A stretch of 64,000 nucleotides of DNA, from the NCBI RefSeq assembly GCF_001722335.1, contig NZ_MIHA01000017.1, positions 71,044-135,043 on the forward strand, read 5' to 3'. Source of the stretch: Mycolicibacterium flavescens. Lineage in GTDB: Bacteria > Actinomycetota > Actinomycetes > Mycobacteriales > Mycobacteriaceae. Position numbers and translations under genes: made by a program. The notes below the pieces were generated by a model. It searched no databases, was not told the origin of the DNA, and saw only the letters and a list, made by a program, of their open reading frames with translations. Below, piece after piece: positions 25,425-35,265 of this stretch. Position 1 is the first letter of the stretch, and each line of letters starts with the position of its first letter.

Positions 25425-26501
25425 TCATCGCACAGCGTACAACCCTTTTCCGGTGATCAGCGGCAAGTCGAGGGTGGTGCGGATGCCCGGCGCGGCGGCG
25501 ACGACCGCGGGGATCGCGTTGACGACGCGCGCGGCGGTCGCGACCAGACCGGCGTGGTTGTGGTCGCCGTTGGGGCTGCTCAGGCACAGGTCGACGGTGT
25601 AGGACGGCTCCCCGGTGATCTCGAGGCGGTACGACCCGCCCTCCTGCGCGGGCTGCGGCCAGTCGGGGTGCAGATCGTCGCGCAGCCGGGTGACGTGTTC
25701 GAGGACGACGGCCACCTGATCGTCCTTGATGCCCTGCACCTCGAAGCGCAGCGCGGCCGCGGTGCCCTTGGCGATGTGCCCGGCGGCGATGTCGAAGTCC
25801 TCCGGCGCGGGCTCGCGGACGTAGGTCTCGACCACCTTGTCGAGTTCGATGCCCAGTCCGGCCGCCAACTGGCGCACCACCGAACCCCACGCCAGAGAAA
25901 GCACACCGGGCTGCAGCAGCATCGGGATCTCGTCGAGCGGCTTGCCGAACCCCATCACGTCGAACATGACGGTGGCGCTGTCGTAGGTGTCGTAGTTGAT
26001 GATCTCCATGCAGCGGATCTGTTCGATGCGCTGACAGGTGCCGGCGAGCGCCAGCGGCAGCAGGTCGTTGGCGAACCCCGGGTCGATGCCATTTACAAAC
26101 AAGGTCGAACACGCGGTCTGCGTGGCCTCCTCGATCGGCTTGACCAGCTCGTCGGGCAGCACCTGCCAGGGGTACTGCAAAAAGACCGCGCTGCTGCCGA
26201 CGACGTTGACGCCCGCGGCCAGGATGCGGCGGTAGTCCTCGAGCGCCTCGGGCAGCCGGTTGTCGGCCATCGCGGTGTAGACCGCGCAGTCCGGTTTAGC
26301 CGCCAGGATCTCGTCGAGGTCCGTCGTCGCGGTGATGCCCGTCGAAACCCCAAGTCCGGCAAGCTCACCCGCGTCCCTGCCGGCCTTCGACTCCGAGGAC
26401 ACCCACACGCCGGTGAGCTCGTACTGCGGGTCGTTGATGAGCTGGGTCAGCGCGTGCCGTCCGACGTTGCCGGTGCCTATCGCGGCCACTTTGATGGTCA
26501 T
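25425..26501 (-). CDS. NAD(P)-dependent dehydrogenase of the diaminopentanoate/DapB-like fold
   Basis: 358 residues from ATG at 26501, with AGAGGAG upstream. MTIKVAAIGTGNVGRHALTQ is a Rossmann start; DCAVYTAMADNRL and VNVVGSSAVFLQYPW follow as in dihydrodipicolinate reductase N-terminal-like proteins. Many mycobacterial copies sit in lipid or steroid loci. It follows the SDR by 11 bases and shares its KstR-controlled promoter. Confidence 0.82.
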   Translation of the reverse strand: MTIKVAAIGTGNVGRHALTQLINDPQYELTGVWVSSESKAGRDAGELAGLGVSTGITATTDLDEILAAKPDCAVYTAMADNRLPEALEDYRRILAAGVNVVGSSAVFLQYPWQVLPDELVKPIEEATQTACSTLFVNGIDPGFANDLLPLALAGTCQRIEQIRCMEIINYDTYDSATVMFDVMGFGKPLDEIPMLLQPGVLSLAWGSVVRQLAAGLGIELDKVVETYVREPAPEDFDIAAGHIAKGTAAALRFEVQGIKDDQVAVVLEHVTRLRDDLHPDWPQPAQEGGSYRLEITGEPSYTVDLCLSSPNGDHNHAGLVATAARVVNAIPAVVAAAPGIRTTLDLPLITGKGLYAVR

Positions 26502-26512
26502 GTACGTCTCCT

Positions 26513-27304
26513 CTAGAGATCCGGGATGGGCATGTCGAGGTTGGGGAAGGTCAGCCCGCCGTCGACCTCGAGCGTCTTGCCGGTCAGGTAACTGCCGGCC
26601 GGCGAGGCCAGATACACCGCGGCCGCGGCGATGTCCTCCGGCTGGCCCAGCCGGCGCAGCGGGGTGGCCTTCTCCATGGGGTCGCGCAGGTCGTCGTTGG
26701 ACGCGACGATGTCGAGCGCCGAGGTGAGAATCGAACCGGGCGCGATCGCGTTCACCCGGATGCGCGGGCACAGATCGAGTGCGGCCAGCCGCGTGTAGTG
26801 GGCGAGCGCGGCCTTCGCGGTGCCGTAGGCGGCGAACCCGCGCCCGGCCAACCGGCCCATCGTCGACGTGACGTTGATGATGCTGCCGCCGCCGGCGTGT
26901 TCGAGCATCAACGGCACCGCGGCCGTCGTCAGCGCATGGGCGGTGGCGACGTTGAACGTGAATGCGTCGCGCATGTCCTTGGTCGACGTGCTCAGCAGCG
27001 CGTTCGGCATGGTGCCGCCGACGTTGTTGACGACGATGTCTAGTTTGCCGAAGGCCTCGACCGCGGCACCGGCGAGCGTCGCGGTGTCCTCGGGGTGAGC
27101 GAGGTCGGCCACCACGATGTGGGCCCGCCGCCCGACCCCGCGGATCTGCTCGGCGACCTCTTCGAGTTGCGACTGCGTCCGCGCCGCGATCACCACGTCT
27201 GCACCGGCTTCCGCGAAGGCGACCGCCATCGCGGCGCCGAGTCCGCGGCCCGCGCCGGTCACCACCGCGACCCGGTCGTCCAGGCGGAATCTGTCAAGAA
27301 TCAC
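26513..27304 (-). CDS. SDR-family oxidoreductase
   Basis: 263 residues from GTG at 27304, with GAGGGAAGGGA upstream. [12 protein letters not shown] binds the nucleotide. NNVGG, the Ser in INVTSTMG and YGTAKAAL give a full Asn-Ser-Tyr-Lys set, so it should be active. A KstR box lies 64-77 bases upstream of the start, so a step of steroid or related lipid breakdown is a good inference. Substrate unknown. Confidence 0.88.
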   Translation of the reverse strand: MILDRFRLDDRVAVVTGAGRGLGAAMAVAFAEAGADVVIAARTQSQLEEVAEQIRGVGRRAHIVVADLAHPEDTATLAGAAVEAFGKLDIVVNNVGGTMPNALLSTSTKDMRDAFTFNVATAHALTTAAVPLMLEHAGGGSIINVTSTMGRLAGRGFAAYGTAKAALAHYTRLAALDLCPRIRVNAIAPGSILTSALDIVASNDDLRDPMEKATPLRRLGQPEDIAAAAVYLASPAGSYLTGKTLEVDGGLTFPNLDMPIPDL

Positions 27305-27367
27305 GATCGGTCCCTTCCCTCGACGGGCGAACCGTAGCAGGGCCGAGGACCGCTCGTGAGCGGTTTC

Positions 27368-27381
27368 TGAAACACGTTCTA
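27368..27381. promoter_or_regulatory. KstR box upstream of the SDR/DapB-like operon
   Basis: TGAAACACGTTCTA matches TnnAACnnGTTnnA exactly. KstR represses cholesterol catabolism genes in actinobacteria. The same 14 bases recur, on the minus strand, at 53263-53276. Confidence 0.8.
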
Positions 27382-27458
27382 ATTCCCGCCGACTGTGAAG
27401 CCACGGCGACTGAACGCGCGAAAAATCGCCACCAGTTCACACTCGGGGCGAAGGGCGG

Positions 27459-28433
27459 TTATTTCTTGGCGGCCTTCTTCGCCGGGGTCTTTTTGGCGGC
27501 GGTCTTGTTGGCGGCGGTCTTCTTCGCAGGCGACTTCTTCGCGGCGGACTTCTTGGCCGGGGCTTTCTTCGCGGCCTTTTTGGCCGGCGCCTTCTTGGCG
27601 GGCTTGTCGCCGTCGTCCCCATCGCCCGACCCCGAGCGGCCCTCGCGACGCGCCTTGACGGAGGCTTCGAGCTTGGCCAGCAGATCGGAGACATCCTCGG
27701 TCTCGTCGAGTTCCTGAGGCTGGTCCTCGGTGGTAAACGCCTCTCCGCCTTCGAGTTTGGCCTGAATCAACTCGCGCAGGTGTTCCTGGTAGTTGTCGTG
27801 GTAGCGGTCGGGGTTGAAGTCGTCGGTCATCGAGTCGACGACCTGGCTGGCCATCTTCAACTCGGCCGGCTTGATCTCGACTTCCTTGTCCAGCACCGGG
27901 AAGTCCGGGTCGCGGATCTCGTCGGGCCACAGCAGCGTCTGGATGACCATCACGTCGCGCTTGGAGAAGTCCTGCACCCGCAGCGCGGCCAGGCGGGTCT
28001 TGTTGCGCAGCGCGAAGTGCACGATCGCGACGCGGTCGGTCTCCTTGAGCGTCTTGGTCAGCAGCACGTAGGACTTCGACGACTTGCCCTCGGGTTCGAG
28101 GAAATAACTGCGGTCGTACATCATCGGGTCGATGTCGCTGGCCGGGACGAACTCCAGCACCTCGATCTCGCGGCTGCGCTCCTCGGGCAGCGTGGAGATG
28201 TCCTCGTCGGTGATGATGACGGTCTGCCCGTCGTCGGACTCGTAGGCCTTGGCGATGTCGCGGTACTCGACCTCTTCACCGTCGAGTTCGCAGACGCGTT
28301 TGTAGCGGATGCGCCCGTTGTCCTTGGCGTGCACCTGGTGGAACTTGACGTCGTGGTCCTGCGTCGCCGAGTACACCTTCACCGGGACGTTCACCAGGCC
28401 GAACGCGATCGAGCCCTTCCATATGGAACGCAT
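27459..28433 (-). CDS. ku: Ku homologue for non-homologous end joining
   Basis: 324 residues beginning MRSIWKGSIAFGLVNVPVKVYS. The Ku core spans about 1-255. A Lys/Ala/Pro-rich C-terminal tail of about 50 residues (KKAPAKKAAKKAPAKKS) is longer than in slow growers and probably aids DNA binding. Ku holds DNA ends and recruits LigD. Its ATG shares a base with the TGA of the sugar kinase gene (TGATG). Co-expression with polyol genes is implied. Confidence 0.95.
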   Translation of the reverse strand: MRSIWKGSIAFGLVNVPVKVYSATQDHDVKFHQVHAKDNGRIRYKRVCELDGEEVEYRDIAKAYESDDGQTVIITDEDISTLPEERSREIEVLEFVPASDIDPMMYDRSYFLEPEGKSSKSYVLLTKTLKETDRVAIVHFALRNKTRLAALRVQDFSKRDVMVIQTLLWPDEIRDPDFPVLDKEVEIKPAELKMASQVVDSMTDDFNPDRYHDNYQEHLRELIQAKLEGGEAFTTEDQPQELDETEDVSDLLAKLEASVKARREGRSGSGDGDDGDKPAKKAPAKKAAKKAPAKKSAAKKSPAKKTAANKTAAKKTPAKKAAKK

Positions 28434-29380
28434 CAGCCCAGTATGGCTGATCCCCGGGCCGCATCGCGGGTAGCTCGATCAGGCAGTTGGGCGCCGGGGC
28501 GGGCCACGGTCAACGCCGACGACAGCGCGGCGGTGCGCACCACCTCGGTCAGCGTCGCCGTGTCGATCCGCGCGAGGTCGCGGCGCCGCTGCGCTCCGAG
28601 CAGGTCCAGCGACCACAGCGCGTCGATCAGCCCGGCCATGAACGCGTCCCCGGCGCCGACGGTGTCGACCACCTCGACCCGGTAGGCCGGCACGTGCACG
28701 GTGCCCGCCGCGCACGTCGCGAACGCGCCGCGCCCGCCCATCGTGACCGCGACGATCGACGGGCCCAGCGACAGCCACGTCTGCGCCTTCTCCTCGGGGG
28801 AGCGGTCAGGGTCGAGCCATTCCATGTCCTCGTCGCTGGCCTTGACCACGTCGCAGCGTTCGATCAGCCGGGCGATGCGGCCCCGCACCGTTTGAGCTTC
28901 CCCGTCACCGACCAGCGCCGGGCGCACATTCGGGTCGAACGTCACGGTCGCCGCCGTGTGGTAGGTGTCGAGCAGCGCCGCGGTGGCCCGGCAGCCCGGC
29001 TCGAGCGTCGTCGCTATCGACCCGCTGTGCGCGACCAGCGGCGGTGCCACCTCGGGGGTGCCGGACAGCTGCCAGTCGATGTCGAACTCGTAGCGGGCCG
29101 ACCCCTGCTCGTCGAGCATCGCCCTGGCCGTCGGCGTCCGCGCCGCCGTGGTGCTTCCCGAAACCATCTGCACCCCGGCCTGTTCGGCGTAGTCGACGAT
29201 GCGGCGGCCGCGGTCGTCGGTGCCGATGTGGGTGAGGAAGTCGACGTCGCGGCCCAGCCGTGCCAGGCCGACGGCGACGTTGAGCGGGCTGCCGCCGACG
29301 TACTCGCCCTCGACCTCGCCGCCGCGTTCGACGATGTCGATGAGTGCCTCGCCGATCACCAGCGCCCGCGGCGCGGTCAC
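28433..29380 (-). CDS. PfkB-family carbohydrate kinase, probably fructokinase
   Basis: 315 residues from GTG at 29380, overlapping the mannitol dehydrogenase stop (GTGA). GGSPLNVAVGLARLG and DTVGAGDAFMAGL are the PfkB signatures; Asp in GAGDAF is the catalytic base. In this operon, fructose from mannitol or sorbitol oxidation is the obvious substrate. The ku gene follows directly. Confidence 0.88.
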   Translation of the reverse strand: MTAPRALVIGEALIDIVERGGEVEGEYVGGSPLNVAVGLARLGRDVDFLTHIGTDDRGRRIVDYAEQAGVQMVSGSTTAARTPTARAMLDEQGSARYEFDIDWQLSGTPEVAPPLVAHSGSIATTLEPGCRATAALLDTYHTAATVTFDPNVRPALVGDGEAQTVRGRIARLIERCDVVKASDEDMEWLDPDRSPEEKAQTWLSLGPSIVAVTMGGRGAFATCAAGTVHVPAYRVEVVDTVGAGDAFMAGLIDALWSLDLLGAQRRRDLARIDTATLTEVVRTAALSSALTVARPGAQLPDRATRDAARGSAILG

Positions 29381-30798
29381 GGGGTGTCCTTGTTCATCAA
29401 CGCCTCCAGTGTCGCGCGCGCACCGTCGCGGTGCAGGGACTCCAGCGCCCACACGTACGCCTCGACGAACCGCTCGTGGTCCGCGAGATCGCCGAACACC
29501 GAGGTGTTTTCGATGAACGCGGTCGGGTTGTCACGCTGGCTGCGGGCGATCGGGACGAGCGTGTCGGCGAGTTGGTCCTGCACGTCGATCGGTTCGCCGT
29601 GCTCGTCGACGCCCTCGGCGTAGCGCGCCCAACTCGCCACCGTGGCCGCCGACAACGCGATCGGCGCGCCGGTCCGCAGGTTCTCCCGGATCACCGGCAG
29701 CAGCCACTTCGGGATGCGGTCCGACGATCCGTAGCACAACCGGGCCACGGTGTCGCGGACACCCGGATTGGCGAACCGCTCGATCAGCGTGCGCTTGTAG
29801 TCGGGCAGGTCGATACCGGGCACGGGTTTGAGTGTCGGGGTTGCCTCGTCGTCCATGTAGGCCCGCAGGAAATCGGCGAACAGCGGATCACCGGCCGCGT
29901 CGTGCACCAGCCGGTAGTCGGCGAGATAGGCGAAATAGCAGAGGCTTTGGTGGCTGGCGTTGAGCAGGCGCAGCTTCATCAGCTCATACGGTGTGACGTC
30001 GTCGACCAGCAGCACGCCGACGTCCTCGTACGGTGGCCGCCCGTCGCTGAAGTCGTCCTCGAGCACCCACGACGTGAACGGCTCGGCCACCACCGGCCAG
30101 CGGTCGTCGACGCCGAATTCGCTTGCCACCAACTCGATCACGTCGGCGGTGGTGGAGGGGGTGATCCGGTCGACCATCGAGTTGGGGAACTTGGTGTTCG
30201 CGGTGATCCACTCGCCGAGGCCGGGATGCGCGCGTTCGGCGTAGGTGGTGAACGTGTGCCGTGCGACGTCGCCGTTGCCCTCGATGTTGTCGCACGAGAC
30301 GATCGTCGGTGAGCCGGTGCCGCGGTCGCGGCGACGCGCCAGCGCCTCGGCGACCAGACCGAAGACGTTCACGCCGTCGCCGAGGTTGTCGATGTTGTAG
30401 CCGCCCTCGGTGATCGTCAGCGAAACGATCCGGGTGCTCGGTGCGGCCAGCAGTTCGATCACCGACTCCGGATCGTCGGGCGCGTAGCGGTAGTCGACGA
30501 TCGAACCGATCACCCGCGCCTCGCGGGTGCCGTCGGGCTTCTCGAGCAGCAGCGTGTAGAGCCCGTCCTGGGCGGCCATCACGTCGGCCATCTTGCGGTC
30601 GGATGGCATCACCCCGACCCCGCAGATGCCCCACTCGGAGCCCTGTCCCTGTTCCATCAGCTGGTCGACGTACATCGCCTGATGCGCGCGGTGGAAGCCG
30701 CCGACCCCGAAATGCACTATGCCGACTGAGATTTCGGACCGGTCATAGGTGGGTTTGGCGATGTCGAGCTGCGCCAGCGTCGAGTTGTCGAGCTTCAT
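29377..30798 (-). CDS. mannitol/polyol dehydrogenase (long-chain MDR-like family)
   Basis: 473 residues. IVHFGVGGFHRAHQAMYVDQ is the nucleotide-binding start and KLRLLNASHQSLCYFA holds the Lys-Asn-His active site of mannitol 2-dehydrogenases, which oxidise mannitol to fructose with NAD. Start overlaps the stop of the polyol dehydrogenase by four bases. It belongs to the leftward polyol operon. Confidence 0.92.
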   Translation of the reverse strand: MKLDNSTLAQLDIAKPTYDRSEISVGIVHFGVGGFHRAHQAMYVDQLMEQGQGSEWGICGVGVMPSDRKMADVMAAQDGLYTLLLEKPDGTREARVIGSIVDYRYAPDDPESVIELLAAPSTRIVSLTITEGGYNIDNLGDGVNVFGLVAEALARRRDRGTGSPTIVSCDNIEGNGDVARHTFTTYAERAHPGLGEWITANTKFPNSMVDRITPSTTADVIELVASEFGVDDRWPVVAEPFTSWVLEDDFSDGRPPYEDVGVLLVDDVTPYELMKLRLLNASHQSLCYFAYLADYRLVHDAAGDPLFADFLRAYMDDEATPTLKPVPGIDLPDYKRTLIERFANPGVRDTVARLCYGSSDRIPKWLLPVIRENLRTGAPIALSAATVASWARYAEGVDEHGEPIDVQDQLADTLVPIARSQRDNPTAFIENTSVFGDLADHERFVEAYVWALESLHRDGARATLEALMNKDTP

Positions 30799-31828
30799 GA
30801 CACCGTCACCACCGTCTTGACGGTACCCGGCGTGCGGTCGGAGTCCAGCGCCTCGGCGGTGTTCTCCAGCGGGAAGCGGGCGGTCACCATCGCATCGACG
30901 TCGACGCGCCCGGACTCCACCAGCGCGATCGCCGTCGGCCAGGTGTTCGCGTACCGGAACACCCCGGTGAGCACCAGCTCGCGGTTCTGGATCACCTGCA
31001 CCGGCAGCTCCATCGACTCGGCGCCCAGCCCGACGAGCACCACGTTGCCGGCCGGGCGCACCGCGCGGATGCCGTCGGCCACCGCCGAGGGCGCCCCCGA
31101 CGCGTCGATGAACGCGTCGACCCCGAGGTCGGGCAGCGGGCCGGTCGTCGGGTCCAACACCTCGGTCGCGCCGAACGAGCGCGCCTGCTCGCGGCGGGCG
31201 CCGTCGGGGTCGCTGACGATGATGTCGGTGGCGCCGTAGGCCCGCGCGAGCTGGGTGAGACGATCCCGATCGGGCCCGCCCCGGTGATCAGCACGCGGGA
31301 CCGGCCGTCGACACCCGCCTTGCGGACCGAGGCGATGCCCACCGACAGCGGTTCGCACAGCGCGGCGGCCTCGTCGCTCATCGTGTCGGGGACCGGGTGA
31401 GCGAAGTCCGCGCCGATCGTCACGTAGTCGCACAGCGCGCCGTCGACCGGCGGCGTCGCGAAGAACCGCATGTGCGGGCAGAGGTTGTAGTGCCCGCGCC
31501 GGGTCTCCGCACTGTCGGGATCGGGCCGCTGCGGTTCGATCGACACCCGTTGGCCGATGCGGGCCGGGTCGACGCCCGCGCCCACGTCGACGATCGTGCC
31601 GGCGGCCTCGTGGCCGAGCACCAGGGGCCCCTCGACGACGAAGTCGCCGATGCGGCCGTGCCGGTAGTAGTGCGTGTCCGACCCGCAGACCCCCACCGAG
31701 GAGACCCGAATCAGCACGTCACCGGGGTCGGGACGCGGCACGGGCCGTTCGTGCATCTCGATCCGGCCGGGTTCGACGAGGACTGCGGCCCGCATGAGGG
31801 CGCCCGATGAGGGTGTTGTCTGCGTCAC
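30795..31828 (-). pseudogene. zinc-dependent polyol (sorbitol/xylitol-type) dehydrogenase with a one-base frameshift
   Basis: The N-terminal part from GTG at 31828 has GVCGSDTHYYRHG, GHEAAGTIVD and the Rossmann VLITGAGPIGIV, all in one frame. The C-terminal part from TQLARAYGATDII onward is in another frame and reaches TAA-side TGA at 30795. One base is missing near 31255-31262, where family members have one more codon between GIV and TQL. Both halves are otherwise intact, so sequencing error, recent loss or programmed shift are open. A TAGCAT box lies 7-12 bases before GTG, suggesting a leaderless start. Confidence 0.8.
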
Positions 31829-31838
31829 ATCCCCATGC

Positions 31839-31880
31839 TAACGTCATGAGCATCTACTCGCATCCCTGAGCATTTGCTCA
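31839..31880. promoter_or_regulatory. divergent polyol promoter with two SorC-type operator copies
   Basis: TGAGCATCTACTCG (31847-31860) and TGAGCATTTGCTCA (31867-31880) repeat with a 20-base period; the second is the perfect dyad TGAGCA-TT-TGCTCA. Overlapping TAACGT on plus (31839-31844) and TAGCAT on minus (31835-31840) are likely -10 boxes. The regulator encoded next door is the expected binder. Confidence 0.65.
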
Positions 31881-31894
31881 AGCCAGGAGGGTCT

Positions 31895-32905
31895 GTGCCA
31901 CGGTCGAACGGCGATGTCGCCGGCGAGGTCGTCAGGAGCGGTTCCACGCCTGAGGACATCCGGTTGGCTCTGCGGGCGGCGACGATGTACTACCTCGACG
32001 GCCTGACGCAGGCTGAGATCGCGTCCAACCTCGGCGTTTCCCGCCCGACCGCCGGGCGGCTGATCGCCCGCGCCAAGGCCAAGGGGCTGGTGCGCATCGA
32101 GGTCGCGGTCCCGCCGGAGATGACCGAACACCTGCACGCCGAGGAGGAGCGCGAACTCGAGCGGCGGTTCGGGCTGACCGAGGCCGTGATCGCCGGCCAC
32201 GGCGCCGACGTCGGCGGTCCCGGACGACCCGCCTCGTACGCCGGCGTCGGGCGCGCCGCCGCCGCGCTGCTGATGCGTCGGCTGTCCTCCGACGACGTGC
32301 TCGGTTTCACCTGGGGCCCGGAGCAGGTCGCGGTGGCCGCGGCGCTCACACCCGGGGTGGCCAGCTGCCGCGCGGTGGTCCAGCTCGACGGCGCCATGTC
32401 CACCGCGTCGTACCAGACCGGCACCGAGTTCATCCTCACCCGCGCCGGGGACACGTTGCGCGCAGCGACATTACGGCTTCCCGCACCGCTGTACGCCGAC
32501 GCGTCGACGGTGGCGTCGATGCGCAACGACTCGGTCATCTCCCGCACGCTGGAGGCGGGCCGGCGCGCGGACATGATGCTGTTCGGTGTCGGCGCGGTGT
32601 CGACGTCGACGACCCTGTTCGAAGGCAGCTTCCTGGACACCCGGATGCTCGACGGACTGGTGTCCCTGGGTGCCGTCGGTGAGATCGGCGGCCGGTTCTT
32701 CGACGCCCACGGCGCCCCGGTGGTCACCGAACTGCAACAGCGCGCGGTCTCGGTGCCGCTGGAGGACGTGCGCAACTGCGACAAGACGCTGCTGATCTCC
32801 AGCGGGACCACCAAGTACCAGGCCACGCTCGGCGCTCTGCGCGGCAAGCTGGCCAGGCTGTTGGTCTGCGACATCGATTGTGCCCATTGGCTGTTGGCGC
32901 AATAG
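31895..32905 (+). CDS. SorC/DeoR-type sugar-responsive transcriptional regulator
   Basis: 336 residues from GTG at 31895, with CCAGGAGGG upstream. N-terminal helix-turn-helix DGLTQAEIASNLGVSRPTAG is followed by the SorC sugar-phosphate-binding domain, about 75-336, with LGFTWGPEQVAV and GDTLRAATLRLPAPLY. It likely senses a polyol phosphate or related sugar and controls both arms of the locus. Confidence 0.9.
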   Translation: MPRSNGDVAGEVVRSGSTPEDIRLALRAATMYYLDGLTQAEIASNLGVSRPTAGRLIARAKAKGLVRIEVAVPPEMTEHLHAEEERELERRFGLTEAVIAGHGADVGGPGRPASYAGVGRAAAALLMRRLSSDDVLGFTWGPEQVAVAAALTPGVASCRAVVQLDGAMSTASYQTGTEFILTRAGDTLRAATLRLPAPLYADASTVASMRNDSVISRTLEAGRRADMMLFGVGAVSTSTTLFEGSFLDTRMLDGLVSLGAVGEIGGRFFDAHGAPVVTELQQRAVSVPLEDVRNCDKTLLISSGTTKYQATLGALRGKLARLLVCDIDCAHWLLAQ

Positions 32906-32930
32906 ACAGCACGGCGAAAGGTGAGGTGAC

Positions 32931-34289
32931 GTGAGAACACTACGAAGATTGGCCGCCGGGCTGACCGCCGTGGGGTTGACGCTGGCCACCGGTTGTTCGG
33001 GCGCGGGCAGCATGGGCGCCTCCGAGAACCAGGTCACGATCGCGATGGTGTCGAACGCGCAGATGACCGACGCCCGCGAACTGTCCTCGGAGTTCGAGGC
33101 CGCCAACCCGGGCACCAAGCTGCGGTTCATCACGCTCTCGGAAAACCAGGCCCGCGCCAAGATCACGATGTCGACGGCGATGGGCGGCAGCGAGTTCGAC
33201 GTCGTGATGATCAGCAACTTCGAGACCCCGCAGTGGGCGAAAGACGGTTGGCTGCGCAACCTCTCCGACTACGCCGAGCAGACCCCCGGCTACGACGAGC
33301 AGGACTTCATCTCGTCGCTGCGGGAGTCGCTGTCCTATGAGGGCGACCTGTACTCGGTGCCGTTCTACGGTGAGTCGTCGTTTCTGATGTACCGCAAGGA
33401 CCTGTTCGAACAGGCCGGCATCACCGTCGACCAGTCGCCGGACTACCAGCCGACCTGGCAGGAGGTCGCCGGGTGGGCGGACAAATTGAAGACCGCCGAC
33501 CGGGCTGGGATCTGCCTGCGCGGTAAGCCGGGCTGGGGTGAGGTCCTGGCTCCGCTGGACACGGTGATCAACACGTTCGGCGGGCGCTGGTTCGACGAGC
33601 AGTGGAACGCCCAGTTGAACAGCCCGCAGGTGCGTCAGGCGGTGAACTTCTACGTCGACCTGATCAAACGATCGGGTGAAATCGGCGCCGCCTCAACCGG
33701 TTTCCAGGAGTGCGCGAACCTGTTCGGGCAGGGCCAGACCGCCATGTGGTACGACGCGACCTCGGCGGTGTCGGTGCTCGAGGACCCGCAGGAGTACCCC
33801 GAGCTGGTCGGCAAGATCGGTTACCTGCCCGCGCCCATCGCCGAGAAGCCGAACTCCGGGTGGCTCTACACCTGGGCGCTGGGGATCCCGAAGTCGGCCA
33901 AGAACCCCGACGGCGCCTGGAAATTCATCTCGTGGATGACGAGCAAGGACTACATGAAACTGGTCGGCGAGCGGCTGGGCTGGGCCCGGGTGCCACCGGG
34001 TAGCCGGACGTCGACGTACACCGAACTGCCGGAGTACGAGAAGATCTCGCAGTCCTACGGCCCGTTGACGCTGCGCTCCATCGAGAACGCCGACCCGGAG
34101 CACCCGACCGTGCAACCCGTGCCCTACACCGGAATCCAGTTCGTGGGCATCCCCGAGTTCCAGGACCTCGGGACCCGGGTGAGCCAGCAGATCAGCGCCG
34201 CGATCGCCGGTCAGAAGACCGTCGACGAAGCGCTCGACCAGGCGCAGCAGTACGCCGAGGTCGTCGGCCGGACATATCAGGAGAAATGA
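32931..34289 (+). CDS. ABC sugar/polyol-binding lipoprotein
   Basis: 452 residues. The signal ends in the lipobox LATGC, so the protein is lipid-anchored outside the membrane. The rest is a type 1 extracellular solute-binding protein (VSNAQMTDARELSSEFEAAN, WAKDGWLRNLSDYAEQ). It delivers polyol or sugar to the two permeases. Its TGA overlaps the first permease ATG. Confidence 0.92.
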   Translation: MRTLRRLAAGLTAVGLTLATGCSGAGSMGASENQVTIAMVSNAQMTDARELSSEFEAANPGTKLRFITLSENQARAKITMSTAMGGSEFDVVMISNFETPQWAKDGWLRNLSDYAEQTPGYDEQDFISSLRESLSYEGDLYSVPFYGESSFLMYRKDLFEQAGITVDQSPDYQPTWQEVAGWADKLKTADRAGICLRGKPGWGEVLAPLDTVINTFGGRWFDEQWNAQLNSPQVRQAVNFYVDLIKRSGEIGAASTGFQECANLFGQGQTAMWYDATSAVSVLEDPQEYPELVGKIGYLPAPIAEKPNSGWLYTWALGIPKSAKNPDGAWKFISWMTSKDYMKLVGERLGWARVPPGSRTSTYTELPEYEKISQSYGPLTLRSIENADPEHPTVQPVPYTGIQFVGIPEFQDLGTRVSQQISAAIAGQKTVDEALDQAQQYAEVVGRTYQEK

Positions 34290-35263
34290 TGACCGTTACC
34301 GCTGACACCAGAGCCGACGCCGGCGAACAGGCGGTGGCCGAACGGATTCGCAAGATTCGGGAGGCGCAGAGCGTCGGCGTCAGCCGAGCCGAGGCGTGGC
34401 GCCGACGCGGGCCGCTGCTGCCGGCGCTGATCTTCATGATCGTCGTCACGCAGATCCCGTTCCTGTTCACCCTGTACTACTCGACGCTGTCGTGGAACCT
34501 GGTGCGGCCCGGTTCGCGCGAGTTCGTCGGCCTGCAGAACTACCTGACGGTCGCCAAGGACAGCCAGTTCTGGACCGTGGCGCTCAACACCGTGATCCTG
34601 ATCGTCGGTGTGGTGCTGGTCTCGGCGTTCTTCGGGCTGCTGTTGGCGCTGCTGCTCGACCGCGCGTTCCTGGGCCGCGGCATCGTCCGCACGCTGCTGA
34701 TCACCCCGTTCCTCGTCACACCCGTTGCGGGCGCACTGATCTGGAAGACCACGATCCTCGACCCGAACAACGGCATCCTGAACTGGCTGCTGTCGCTGGT
34801 CGGGATCGGCAAGGTGGACTGGATCGGTCAGTTCCCACTGACCATGGTGATGGTGGAACTGATCTGGCAGTGGACCCCGTTCATGATGCTGCTGATCCTC
34901 GCCGGCCTCCAGTCGATGCCTCGCGACATCCTGGAGGCCGGTCGAGTCGACGGTGCCGGCGCGTTCCAGCTCTTCCGGGAGTTGACGCTGCCCCACCTTC
35001 GGCGATTCATCGAGCTGGGCGTCGTGCTCGGCGCGATCTATCTCGTCAACACCTTCGACGCGATCTACATGATGACGCAGGGCGGCCCGGGTATCGCGAG
35101 TGCGAACCTGCCGTTCTACATCTATCAGCGCGCGTTCCTGGGCTTCGACATCGGCCAGGCTGCGGCCATGGGTGTGGTCGTGGTGGTGTTCACGATCGTC
35201 ATCGCCAGCTTCGCGCTGCGGTTGATCTTCAAGTCGTTCAGCGGAAAGGAAGAGGCGGCCTAG
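34286..35263 (+). CDS. ABC sugar/polyol transporter permease 1
   Basis: 325 residues with an N-terminal cytosolic part and about six membrane helices. The EAA loop, RDILEAGRVDGAGAFQLFRE, contacts the ATPase. MalF-like. Translation is coupled to the binding-protein gene. It works with the second permease 2 bases downstream. Confidence 0.92.
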   Translation: MMTVTADTRADAGEQAVAERIRKIREAQSVGVSRAEAWRRRGPLLPALIFMIVVTQIPFLFTLYYSTLSWNLVRPGSREFVGLQNYLTVAKDSQFWTVALNTVILIVGVVLVSAFFGLLLALLLDRAFLGRGIVRTLLITPFLVTPVAGALIWKTTILDPNNGILNWLLSLVGIGKVDWIGQFPLTMVMVELIWQWTPFMMLLILAGLQSMPRDILEAGRVDGAGAFQLFRELTLPHLRRFIELGVVLGAIYLVNTFDAIYMMTQGGPGIASANLPFYIYQRAFLGFDIGQAAAMGVVVVVFTIVIASFALRLIFKSFSGKEEAA

Positions 35264-35265
35264 AT

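Noticed and set aside
25104..26516. 470-residue plus frame.
   Set aside because: Shadow of the DapB-like gene.
27466..27600. Repeat-like sequence near the end of ku.
   Set aside because: It encodes the Lys/Ala/Pro-rich tail of Ku.
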